A stretch of DNA of 64,000 nucleotides from Vagococcus zengguangii. Its GTDB lineage: Bacteria > Bacillota > Bacilli > Lactobacillales > Vagococcaceae. Under the pieces are notes generated by a model. That model ran no database searches, was not told where the DNA came from, and worked only from the letters and a program-made list of their open reading frames with translations. Of the stretch, positions 1 to 8,557 are shown piece by piece; the stretch's first letter is position 1, and the number at the start of each line of letters is the position of its first letter. A program made the position numbers and the translations under genes. The stretch lies in contig NZ_CP039712.1 in assembly GCF_005145005.1 (NCBI RefSeq), forward strand, positions 775,001 through 839,000, written 5' to 3'.

Positions 1-298
1 CTGCTTTTACTACGTTAGTTACGCCAATTAAGGTGCGAACCATTTCTACCACGTTGTCACCTTCAAGAATCATCAAGACGGATGGGCCTGATGTCATGAA
101 GTCGCTAACTTCATGAAAAAAATCTTTTTGAACTAAATGAGCGTAGTGTTCAGCTACTAATTCATTGCTTAATGTGGTTGTTTTCATTTCTTTAATGATT
201 AACCCTTTGTTTTCAAAGCGTTGAATAATCTGCCCGATAAGGTGACGTTTAACGCCGTCTGGTTTAATCATGACTAAAGTTTGTTCATTTGCTGACAT
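1..298 (-). CDS. ndk: nucleoside-diphosphate kinase, N-terminal part (cut by window edge)
   Basis: The first 99 codons are visible. The enzyme moves the gamma-phosphate of ATP to other (d)NDPs through a phosphohistidine. The N-terminus shows the family signature MIKPDGVKR (residues 9-17) and the conserved Tyr in EHYAHL near residue 52. The catalytic histidine normally lies near residue 115 and is outside the window. The ATG is preceded on the minus strand by a strong AGGAGG ribosome binding site. It lies in the same direction as fbp, about 100 nt downstream of it. Confidence 0.93.
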   Translation of the reverse strand, partial: MSANEQTLVMIKPDGVKRHLIGQIIQRFENKGLIIKEMKTTTLSNELVAEHYAHLVQKDFFHEVSDFMTSGPSVLMILEGDNVVEMVRTLIGVTNVVKA

Positions 299-401
299 AT
301 AATTCCTCCTAAAAAACTTTTGTTACTATTATTTTAACGTATTCATTCTTAATTTAATATCAAAATCGTGAATTATTCATCTAATCTATACAAAATTGAA
401 T

Positions 402-2318
402 TTACAGTTGCTCATAGTGATGATAGACATAGGTTAAATCATCAATTTCTTGCTGAATTTTTTGTCCGATTGTGGTATGCTTGACTATTTTTCGCTCTGA
501 AACTTTTTCAACTAAACGACGAATAGATAGCTGTTGTTCTTGATTTGTTAATGCTTGTTCAATTCCAGAAAAGGGCATATGGGTGGCAATTTGAATACCG
601 TAGCTATTTGAGAGTAACGTATAGCCAGCTACACCAGTAGTTTTTTGGTAGCCTTTAGCGTATCCGCCATCGATAACTAGCATTTTGCCACCAGCTTTAA
701 TCGGACTTTCGCCTTTTTTTTCTTTAACAGGCGTATGCCCGTTGATGATATGGCCGTTTGGCGAGAGACCGAATTCGACTAGTAGTCGTTCACAAATGGT
801 TTCATCATTCCTTAATTCATAATAAGGATTTTTGATTTCGTTATGCGTTTTTTTGTCAGAGATAAAATAGCGCTCGAACGTAGTCATCGACATTTTGCCA
901 AATAACGACGATGTTTCACCCACCCATAGATACCATAATAAATCGGTAGCTAAGTCGGTGTTTACATCAGGATGTTGATAAGCATAACGAACTTGTCTTT
1001 CGTAATAATCAAGTAGGTCTTTTCCAAAATACGTCAGTCCTTCGATGTGTAAGGCTTTTAAATCGCCATTCGAATGGAGTGGAATACAGCCATGAAAGAG
1101 TAAATTGCCGTTATAGCATAAGTACATTGACCCTTTAGCCATCAAGAAATCCATATGTTTCTTTAATTTGTCGGACTGCTGAAAATTGGTTAATAGCTTG
1201 TTAATGATTCGTTGCTCGTCGTCAGTAAGCTCGGTTGGGTTAGTAATCTGAATCGTGACAGGGTTAAAATTTTCTAGAGAATAACACTGATTATCAAACT
1301 GAATGCTTAACGTTTGATAATCAATTATTGAAAGCATTTTACGATGTGTCATCGAAAACTCGGGTCGACGTTCGATTAATTGTTCTTCTAATTTAAATTG
1401 CATCATGGCAGCCGCTTGTTGAACAACATTTGCTTGGATTTTGGCAATTTCTGGTAAATCTCGGCCATCAAGATGTGGCGCAAAAACCGGTAGCGGTTCA
1501 TAATGAGCCATGGCAAAATCAACCAGTGGTCGAATATTGATGCCATAGCGATCTTCAATAATGTCTAAATTTCCGTAACGTGCACAAATTCTCACAACAT
1601 TTATCATTGCAAGTGGTGATCCTGCCATAGCGGCTAACCAAATAATATCATGATTGCCCCATTGAATATCGACTGAATGGTGAGTCATTAATTTATTCAT
1701 AATTTCATCGGGTTTTGGGCCACGATCGTAAATATCACCGACGACATGTAAGTGATCAACGACTAGACGCTGAATACTATAACAAAGTGAAATGATTAGA
1801 TCATCAATTTGTTCTAACTCTATCAGCTTTAAAATAATCGCATCGACGTATGCTTGTTTTTGTTCTAAGTTGTTCGTTTCGGTTAATAATTCTTCGATAA
1901 TGTAGCTAAACTGTGGCGAAAGGGACTTTCTTACTTTTGAGCGAGTGTATTTTTGTCCAGAAATTCTTACGATTGTTAGTAAAGTTAACAAATTTGATAT
2001 ATACCAATTATTCTTTTTCTCAAGAGGAAAATCACTTGGTAACTGACTAATTATTAATTCTGGGTAGTATATTAGCTCGCATAATGAATTGATTTCGGAT
2101 GTTTCAGCGTGTGGGAAAGCTTCTAAAACTTTCTCTCTAATACTACCAGAACCGGTTCTTAATACATGGTCAAAAGAATGGAACTCACCGTGAATATCAC
2201 TAACAAAATGTTCCGTTCCTTTTGGTAAATTTGAAATAGCTTCTAAGTTGATCAGTTCTGTTAAAACGCTTTCTTTTTGATTGAAATTTTTTTTGAGTAG
2301 TTGATAATATTTTTCCAA
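402..2318 (-). CDS. fbp: fructose-1,6-bisphosphatase, class III
   Basis: About 638 residues, the usual size for the Firmicutes-specific class III enzyme, which dephosphorylates fructose-1,6-bisphosphate in gluconeogenesis. Metallophosphatase motifs are clear: SDIHGE (about residue 40), GDIYDRG (about 195), GNHD (about 220) and NGHTP plus DGGYAKGYQ near the C-terminus. I place the start at the TTG at 2316-2318. The ribosome binding site AAGGTGGGG (2325-2333) lies 6 nt before it, whereas a longer TTG frame beginning at 2342 would place that site inside the coding region. The protein then begins LEKYYQLLKKN, as expected for the family. Transcribed towards ndk. Confidence 0.95.
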   Translation of the reverse strand: MEKYYQLLKKNFNQKESVLTELINLEAISNLPKGTEHFVSDIHGEFHSFDHVLRTGSGSIREKVLEAFPHAETSEINSLCELIYYPELIISQLPSDFPLEKKNNWYISNLLTLLTIVRISGQKYTRSKVRKSLSPQFSYIIEELLTETNNLEQKQAYVDAIILKLIELEQIDDLIISLCYSIQRLVVDHLHVVGDIYDRGPKPDEIMNKLMTHHSVDIQWGNHDIIWLAAMAGSPLAMINVVRICARYGNLDIIEDRYGINIRPLVDFAMAHYEPLPVFAPHLDGRDLPEIAKIQANVVQQAAAMMQFKLEEQLIERRPEFSMTHRKMLSIIDYQTLSIQFDNQCYSLENFNPVTIQITNPTELTDDEQRIINKLLTNFQQSDKLKKHMDFLMAKGSMYLCYNGNLLFHGCIPLHSNGDLKALHIEGLTYFGKDLLDYYERQVRYAYQHPDVNTDLATDLLWYLWVGETSSLFGKMSMTTFERYFISDKKTHNEIKNPYYELRNDETICERLLVEFGLSPNGHIINGHTPVKEKKGESPIKAGGKMLVIDGGYAKGYQKTTGVAGYTLLSNSYGIQIATHMPFSGIEQALTNQEQQLSIRRLVEKVSERKIVKHTTIGQKIQQEIDDLTYVYHHYEQL

Positions 2319-2350
2319 TAAATTCCCCACCTTTATTAACAATATATCAT

Positions 2351-2386
2351 AAAAATAAAAAAAGTATAGCTAATTTTAGCTATACC
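2351..2386 (-). terminator. intrinsic terminator of the nuclease-like gene
   Basis: A perfect inverted repeat GTATAGCTAA/TTAGCTATAC (2364-2385) is followed on the minus strand by a run of T residues. It lies between the stop of the nuclease-like gene and the start of fbp, so it separates the two transcripts. Confidence 0.8.
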
Positions 2387-2390
2387 ATTT

Positions 2391-3476
2391 TTAACGATTA
2401 TAAGAATAGGTACGTTGACTTGACTCATTTGATTGATACCAGTTTTCGAATTGATCGTAATTATAATGGTGACCATTAGTCGTCTGATCATCATGAGTCT
2501 CAAATTCATCACGTTTATTTTCAGATTCGTCAGAAATTGTCGGCGTTTGATCATCTAAGCGAGAAATATCATCTTGTCCATAAAGGCCAGTTGTTTGACT
2601 ATCTTCATAGGTGGTTGTTCCATAATTTTCCCATAAGCCTTTATTTAATAATTTAGCTGTCTTTTGTGCTTGCTGCATGTCGGCTAAATAAGCTAATTTC
2701 TCACTATCGATATAACTAATTTGTGCTAAGCCTTCTTCAAGTAATGTTGTTTGAACTAGATCATCATCAGCCCATAGATAAACTAATTGACGACCAAAAG
2801 CATCTGTTGTTGAGATAGCTGGATCATAGCTGACATAAAGCTGCGTTGCGTTAGTTAATAATTCGTTCAAACGTTGTGTTGCTTGACTAGCTAATGTTGA
2901 GTAACTAGAATCATCGGGTGTGTCAATTACTAACAAACGATACTTTTCTGTTTGGCCATTAACCGTTAAATAAACCGTGTTACCATTAACAACGCGTTGT
3001 AACGTCGCTACTTCTAAAACTGAATTTTCGTGAGCTTGAGTAGCTGTTTCTTTTTCACTTGGATTTGATGTATTATCGTTATTTTTTTGCTTCGATTGGG
3101 TTGTTTTTTCTTCCGAGATTGAAGCAGTCGTTGTTTCGGTTGTATTGTCACTAGTTGCTATTTCTTCTGTTTGTTCCGTTTGTTGTGTTGCAAATTTCGC
3201 TGCTAAGCTTGGTGCAACATTTTCATAAAGCAAGATCCCTTGTGAAAACAGACAGATAAATAATGATAATTTAAGCGGCTGATTCCAATTTAATTTTAGT
3301 TGTTTGGCAGTCTTAGTTCCCGGCTTAAACCATTCAAATACAATGATAGATAAAAAGGTAACTAACGCTAAAAATCGAGTAATATCGGGAAAAAGAATCG
3401 TTAAGAAGATTCCAAGTAACAAAGTAACAAAAAAAGAAAGTTGGGTTAAAAGCTGTTTATGATTATTTTTTTTCAT
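2391..3476 (-). CDS. membrane-anchored staphylococcal-nuclease-like protein with substituted active-site residues
   Basis: 361 residues. Two hydrophobic segments (about 11-30 and 33-50) and a third (about 68-90) form a membrane N-terminus. A Thr/Ser/Glu-rich linker (about 95-150), a thermonuclease (SNase) fold (about 160-285) and a charged, Asn/Tyr-rich tail follow. Against the textbook staphylococcal nuclease, Arg35, Asp40 and Arg87 appear kept (R180, D185, R229), but Asp19 and Asp21 become N164 and N166 and Glu43 becomes D188. Asp21 is a calcium ligand and Glu43 a catalytic residue, so activity is probably reduced or lost. This is an alignment by eye. The start has a good GGAGG site just upstream. 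Substrate and role are unknown; a nucleic-acid-binding surface protein is one possibility. Confidence 0.8.
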   Translation of the reverse strand: MKKNNHKQLLTQLSFFVTLLLGIFLTILFPDITRFLALVTFLSIIVFEWFKPGTKTAKQLKLNWNQPLKLSLFICLFSQGILLYENVAPSLAAKFATQQTEQTEEIATSDNTTETTTASISEEKTTQSKQKNNDNTSNPSEKETATQAHENSVLEVATLQRVVNGNTVYLTVNGQTEKYRLLVIDTPDDSSYSTLASQATQRLNELLTNATQLYVSYDPAISTTDAFGRQLVYLWADDDLVQTTLLEEGLAQISYIDSEKLAYLADMQQAQKTAKLLNKGLWENYGTTTYEDSQTTGLYGQDDISRLDDQTPTISDESENKRDEFETHDDQTTNGHHYNYDQFENWYQSNESSQRTYSYNR

Positions 3477-3520
3477 ACTTCCTCCGTGAATGAGTTATTA
3501 CTGGTTTTGACCAGCCTTAT

Positions 3521-3549
3521 AATATACCATTTATTCACGGATAATGCAA
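3521..3549 (-). promoter_or_regulatory. predicted promoter of the nuclease-like gene
   Basis: On the minus strand, TTGCAT (3544-3549) and TATATT (3521-3526) are separated by 17 nt. The ribosome binding site and ATG of the nuclease-like gene lie about 45 nt further on. Confidence 0.5.
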
Positions 3550-3554
3550 ATTGA

Positions 3555-4430
3555 TTATCGGTTTTTCACGTAATAACGCATTGTATCAGGTAACCAACTA
3601 TCTTGAATACTTGGTTTAAAACCTGAAGCCATTAATCTATCAACATTTAAGATAGTATCATAGTGACTAAAAGGTGAAGGTGCTTGTTGTGAATCAATCT
3701 CATATTCTAGAGACTGTTCGGTAGTGTTGGCCAATATTTCTAAAAATTTCTCGAAATGATAGGATTCAGTCGAAGCGATATTAATCGGTCCTGTTATGTG
3801 TTGTTCTAAGACATGTTCAATCGCTAATGGAATTTCACTGGCGTGGACAAAACCATACCAACCGGCTTGTCGCTTGAAAATGATTGTCTGGTGATTTAAT
3901 GCATGTTCGATATAGAATTTTAGACGTTCAGTGTAATCATCGGTATCCAAAACAATTGGAAAGCGTAAGAAAGTCACTGGGAATGGGGCATGTTTTGTTA
4001 AATACGCTTCTCCTTGACGTTTACCTTCACCGTAAGAAACGTCTGTTTGTTGGGAATCGTAGTCATAGGTTGTTGGGTCAAAATCATTTTCTTTAAAACC
4101 AATGGCTCCTTTATCTCCTTCGTAAACAGCCATGCTTGAAGTAAATAAGTAGTGACCGACATTTTTAACTTTCTCAAGACTTAAAGCAAGTGATTGCCAG
4201 TCATAGGCAATGTTGTCAAAAATAACATCCCAGTTTTCTGACGCTACAACTTCCCAACCAGGGTGATTGCTGTCAGTGCGGTCAATAATTAGTCGCTTAA
4301 CTTTATCCCCCAAATCATCACAACTTTTACCACGTGTGGCAATCGTTACCTCATAGCCCAAATCAATAAAGTGTAGAGCAGTTTTTTTACCCAAAAAGCG
4401 AGTGCCGCCAAAAATTAACATTTTTTTCAT
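3555..4430 (-). CDS. NAD-dependent epimerase/dehydratase family protein (extended SDR)
   Basis: 291 residues. The N-terminus MKKMLIFGGTRFLG is a nucleotide-binding Rossmann motif (glycines at 8, 9 and 14). TSSMAVY (about 97-103) and the Y133-x3-K137 pair form the SDR catalytic site. It is like the NAD-dependent epimerase/reductase proteins found singly in many Firmicutes. The true substrate cannot be read from the sequence; nucleotide-sugar work is an inference from the family only. AGGAGG lies 7 nt before the ATG. It is transcribed divergently from the GNAT gene at 4587. Confidence 0.85.
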   Translation of the reverse strand: MKKMLIFGGTRFLGKKTALHFIDLGYEVTIATRGKSCDDLGDKVKRLIIDRTDSNHPGWEVVASENWDVIFDNIAYDWQSLALSLEKVKNVGHYLFTSSMAVYEGDKGAIGFKENDFDPTTYDYDSQQTDVSYGEGKRQGEAYLTKHAPFPVTFLRFPIVLDTDDYTERLKFYIEHALNHQTIIFKRQAGWYGFVHASEIPLAIEHVLEQHITGPINIASTESYHFEKFLEILANTTEQSLEYEIDSQQAPSPFSHYDTILNVDRLMASGFKPSIQDSWLPDTMRYYVKNR

Positions 4431-4586
4431 TGTGTCGCCTCCTAATAGTGTGCTCTCATTATTTTATCATTATTTGACTCTTTATTTATAAAATTAACCC
4501 CGTTTTCTTGATTAATTTTAGTTGCAAACAATTTATGAAAGAGAAAAAACATGATAAACTATTAAAAAAATGAAAGAAGTGTTTGG

Positions 4587-5084
4587 ATGACGTATAATAT
4601 TAGACCAGTTAAACTGACCGATAGCGTTGAATTAGCTGAGATTTATAATTACTATATATTAGAAACAACCAGTTCGTTTGAGGTGGATGCTATCACGGAA
4701 ATTGAGATGGCGCAACGCATTGCAGAAATTACTGAAGCGTATCCTTATTTTGTCGCAGAAGGAGAAAAGGGGGAGATTATTGGCTACTGTCACGCTAAAC
4801 CTTTTGGAAAAACGGTCGGGTACCAGTTTTCGGTTGAAGTCACCGTCTATTTGAAACCTAACGTGAAACAAAAAGGAGTCGGTACGTCATTGTATCAAGC
4901 CTTAGAGGAACAGCTACAAGCGCAAGGGATTAAGACATTGATTGCCTCGGTGACAGCTGAAAATCATGAAAGTATTTTATTTCATCAAAAGAAGGGCTAT
5001 CAAGAAGCAGCGCATTTGAAAATGATTGGATACAAATTTGAGCGTTGGCTAGATGTTATTTGGCTGCAAAAAATATTCCCTTAA
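4587..5084 (+). CDS. GNAT N-acetyltransferase, phosphinothricin-acetyltransferase-like
   Basis: 165 residues, full length for the PAT/YwnH-type GNAT group, which acetylates small amines or amino-acid analogues using acetyl-CoA. The acetyl-CoA loop is visible as QKGVGTSLYQAL (about residues 95-106), and the start IRPVKLTDSVELAEIYNYY is characteristic. The acceptor substrate is unknown. It stands alone between a divergent epimerase gene and a small anchored protein gene that has its own promoter. Confidence 0.85.
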   Translation: MTYNIRPVKLTDSVELAEIYNYYILETTSSFEVDAITEIEMAQRIAEITEAYPYFVAEGEKGEIIGYCHAKPFGKTVGYQFSVEVTVYLKPNVKQKGVGTSLYQALEEQLQAQGIKTLIASVTAENHESILFHQKKGYQEAAHLKMIGYKFERWLDVIWLQKIFP

Positions 5085-5086
5085 TT

Positions 5087-5116
5087 TTGACAAATAATAG
5101 TAACATGACCTATACT
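5087..5116 (+). promoter_or_regulatory. predicted sigma-A promoter of the 5166 gene
   Basis: A consensus -35 TTGACA (5087-5092) and -10 TATACT (5111-5116) are 18 nt apart. The -35 overlaps the 3' end of the GNAT gene region. The downstream gene has a GGGGG-type ribosome binding site. Confidence 0.7.
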
Positions 5117-5165
5117 TTAACTTAGTAGTAAGTGTTATTTATTAATATAAAAAGGGGGAAATTAC

Positions 5166-5498
5166 ATGAAGAAATTAATGTGGTTACTTTTAGCGTTAAT
5201 CATACTAGTGGGAGGGTTTCTATTGACTAAACAATCCGCTGATAAAGAAGTTGTTTTAGAAGAAAATCAAGCTTTAGTTGAAGTGACAAACGTCGGTGAT
5301 AGCCGTTTTACAGGTAAAATTGTTAAAGGTGGCGAGCAAGTTACTTATACAGATGAAATTGTGTTTACATTTGAAAACAATGATGCTGTAAGCCAATTAA
5401 AAGAAGGTCAAGAAGTGGTATTGGAATTACCTGAATTGCCAATTATGACCAATAGCTTACCACCACAAATGCCAAGAACTAAAATTATTAATGAATAA
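5166..5498 (+). CDS. small membrane-anchored or secreted protein of unknown function
   Basis: 110 residues. Residues 1-21 are Lys-Lys followed by a hydrophobic helix, a signal peptide or signal anchor without a lipobox cysteine. The remaining 85 residues are mostly predicted beta-type and acidic, ending in a Pro/Met-rich segment (LPPQMPRTK). I do not recognise a named family, though small exported beta-domain proteins of this kind are common in Firmicutes. A strong promoter and AAAGGGGG site suggest good expression. A bidirectional terminator follows. Confidence 0.75.
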   Translation: MKKLMWLLLALIILVGGFLLTKQSADKEVVLEENQALVEVTNVGDSRFTGKIVKGGEQVTYTDEIVFTFENNDAVSQLKEGQEVVLELPELPIMTNSLPPQMPRTKIINE

Positions 5499-5510
5499 CT
5501 ACATCATTTA

Positions 5511-5566
5511 ATAAAAATAAACCCCACCAAATGCCTATTAGCTTTGGTGGGGCTTATTTTTATTAT
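5511..5566. terminator. bidirectional intrinsic terminator between the 5166 gene and ldh
   Basis: Stem CCCCACCAAA (5522-5531) pairs with TTTGGTGGGG (5543-5552). A-rich sequence lies before it and T-rich sequence after it, so it can serve both convergent genes. Confidence 0.9.
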
Positions 5567-5567
5567 T

Positions 5568-6575
<1,008 letters not shown>

Positions 6576-6579
6576 TTAT

Positions 6580-6588
6580 ATTGTAGCA
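6580..6588 (-). promoter_or_regulatory. possible extended -10 promoter for ldh
   Basis: On the minus strand TGCTACAAT forms an extended -10 element about 45 nt before the ldh start. No convincing -35 is visible, and no terminator separates the upstream YdcF-like gene, so read-through from that gene is also possible. Confidence 0.3.
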
Positions 6589-6612
6589 TAGGTGTCTTAA
6601 TTATACGTTTAT

Positions 6613-7686
6613 TTAGATTAGCTTTGAAACAATCCATTCGAAAAGTTCAGCTCCAATGGTGGTAACAAATAGCAATAAAATAATGATTAAGTGTTTTTTC
6701 TTAGTTAGAACTAAGTAACCAATATATTCGCGAATAAAAGCTGTTGGTAAATAGAACCATCTTGTTTTAGAGCCAACACCTTGAACATTTAGTCCTTGTA
6801 ATTTGGCTAATTTCCCCGCACGTAATAAATGATAATTGTTGGTCGCCACAACGACATTGCATTGTTTGAATGTACGTGTTTCACCTTGTTGTTGTGCAAC
6901 TTGTTCAGAAAAACGTAAATTTTCTTCTGTGTTGGTGGATTGGTCTTCAAGCAATACAGTTGTTATATCGGGATATTTTTCTTTAATATATTCAGCCATC
7001 GCAAAGCTTTCTGAAACAGCTTCGTCAGGACCTTGTCCACCGGAAACAATAATCGTCGGTGCGTGTTGATATTTTTTTTGTTGAGCGTAATATAATTTGA
7101 CACCAGCTTCAATACGTGAAGCCAGTAGTGGGGTCACTTTGTCCTTGTTTAAGCCAGCTCCTAAAATTATAATGTAATCAACTTTGCCTCTGATTGGTAA
7201 TATATTGTATAAAATAGCTGTAACGCTAAAAAAGAAAAAGACAGCTGCAAAATATGAAGCGATGGTAATCACAAATGAAAAAGGTGTCGTAATCCATTTA
7301 ACATCACTAAAATAATAGTTCTGAATAAAGTTCGTGACAGCTAAAATCAATAGCGCAGTGGCAACTAGTAGCGGTAGATAGTTAGCAAAAGTTTTTCGTT
7401 CGTATTTAAGCAAAACACGTTCGTTCCAAAAAAGGGCAACTATCATGGCGTATATACCAAAAATAGAAAGCAATACTAGTACGATAGCGATGGGTACCGC
7501 GATTACATAAGCGAGTATGGGTGAGATGTTTTCTAATTGAATGACACCAAAGAAACCAAGCATCGCCAACATATAACACGATAATGCTCCTGTGAATAAA
7601 CTCGTTGGTCGTTTAACCAGCGACCAAACACATAAAATCAGTGGGATGATTAATAAAAATAAGTAAAAGAATTGAGAACTCTCCAT
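6613..7686 (-). CDS. YdcF/ElyC-family (DUF218) membrane protein
   Basis: 357 residues. Five hydrophobic segments fill roughly residues 5-170. A DUF218 domain follows (about 173-310), with YIIILGAGLNKDKVTPLLASR, IIVSGGQGPDE and the STNTEENLRFS motif characteristic of the family, and a final hydrophobic segment. Family members such as ElyC and SanA are linked to envelope homeostasis; the chemistry is not established. The AGGAGG site is about 13 nt from the ATG, unusually far, and no better start is in frame. It is upstream of ldh on the same strand. Confidence 0.85.
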   Translation of the reverse strand: MESSQFFYLFLLIIPLILCVWSLVKRPTSLFTGALSCYMLAMLGFFGVIQLENISPILAYVIAVPIAIVLVLLSIFGIYAMIVALFWNERVLLKYERKTFANYLPLLVATALLILAVTNFIQNYYFSDVKWITTPFSFVITIASYFAAVFFFFSVTAILYNILPIRGKVDYIIILGAGLNKDKVTPLLASRIEAGVKLYYAQQKKYQHAPTIIVSGGQGPDEAVSESFAMAEYIKEKYPDITTVLLEDQSTNTEENLRFSEQVAQQQGETRTFKQCNVVVATNNYHLLRAGKLAKLQGLNVQGVGSKTRWFYLPTAFIREYIGYLVLTKKKHLIIILLLFVTTIGAELFEWIVSKLI

Positions 7687-7797
7687 AAGTATAACAATAA
7701 CCTCCTATAATAATGTTATTGTCATTATAGCATGATGTGTTCGATAATGAGGTGTTAAGTGCTATTTCCAGAGAAATATGCTTTTTTTAGGAATAGT

Positions 7798-7852
7798 TTT
7801 AATAGTTTTTAAGGTAATTTTAGGGTTGATTTGATAGACTGTTAGTTATAAT
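7798..7852 (+). promoter_or_regulatory. promoter region of the two-component operon with phased TTTAA repeats
   Basis: TTTAAT (7798-7803), TTTAAG (7808-7813) and TTTAGG (7819-7824) are spaced 10 and 11 nt apart, immediately before TTGATT (7826-7831) and TATAAT (7847-7852; short 15-nt spacer). This resembles the tandem half-sites of OmpR-type regulators, so autoregulation is possible. Confidence 0.4.
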
Positions 7853-7873
7853 GAGTGTAGAAGAGGTGACAGT

Positions 7874-8557
7874 ATGATTAAGTTATTATTAGTAGAAGAC
7901 GATAAGTTATTATCAGATAGTGTCGCTGAGATCTTATCTGAGGTTGGGGATGTCACACAAGTTTATACAGGTGATGAAGGTTATTATGAAGCGACCGAAA
8001 ATGAATATGATGCATTGATTTTAGATGTGATGTTACCAGGTTTAAATGGTTACCAAATTTTAGAGAAAATTAGAGAAGCTGGCTTGACGATTCCGGTATT
8101 AATGCTAACAGCAAAAGATAGCCTAGAAGATAAAATTAAAGGGTTTCAAGAGGGGGCAGACGATTATTTAACAAAGCCCTTTCACCGTGAAGAATTATTA
8201 TTACGCGTGATGGCGATGTTGAAGCGTAGTCTAAATTTAGTTGGTGATAACCAGCTGAGTCTGGGAAACACAAAAGTTGCGCTTAATTCTCACCAAGTAA
8301 CAGTAGCGGACAACGACATAGAGTTAAACGGAAAAGAATTTGATTTACTAGTCTATCTGATGCAACAAAAGAATCGTATTTTAACAAAGGAACAGATTTT
8401 TCAACGTATTTGGGGATTTGATTCGGAAACATCTTATTCTGTTGTGGAAGTTTACATGAGTCATTTACGTAAAAAATTGGCTAAAGGGCAAAGTAATTTG
8501 TTAATTAATACTATTCGAAATGTCGGATATATTTTAGCGGTGAATGAAAATGAATAG
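7874..8557 (+). CDS. ciaR: OmpR-family response regulator, CiaR-like
   Basis: 227 residues. A receiver domain (1-120) has the acidic pocket (EDD at 8-10), the phospho-acceptor Asp in LILDVMLPG (about D52) and Lys in LTKPF (about 103). A winged-helix DNA-binding domain follows (about 130-225), with GKEFDLLVYLMQ and WGFDSETSYSVVEVYMSHLRKK. The wording of both domains is close to streptococcal CiaR, so I use that symbol with some caution. GAGGTGA lies before the ATG. The kinase gene overlaps its 3' end, giving a two-gene operon. Confidence 0.85.
   Translation: MIKLLLVEDDKLLSDSVAEILSEVGDVTQVYTGDEGYYEATENEYDALILDVMLPGLNGYQILEKIREAGLTIPVLMLTAKDSLEDKIKGFQEGADDYLTKPFHREELLLRVMAMLKRSLNLVGDNQLSLGNTKVALNSHQVTVADNDIELNGKEFDLLVYLMQQKNRILTKEQIFQRIWGFDSETSYSVVEVYMSHLRKKLAKGQSNLLINTIRNVGYILAVNENE

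Noticed and set aside
2336-2554. Minus-strand frame overlapping the end of the nuclease-like gene and the terminator
   Set aside because: It runs through a clear intrinsic terminator and lies inside a real gene in another frame.
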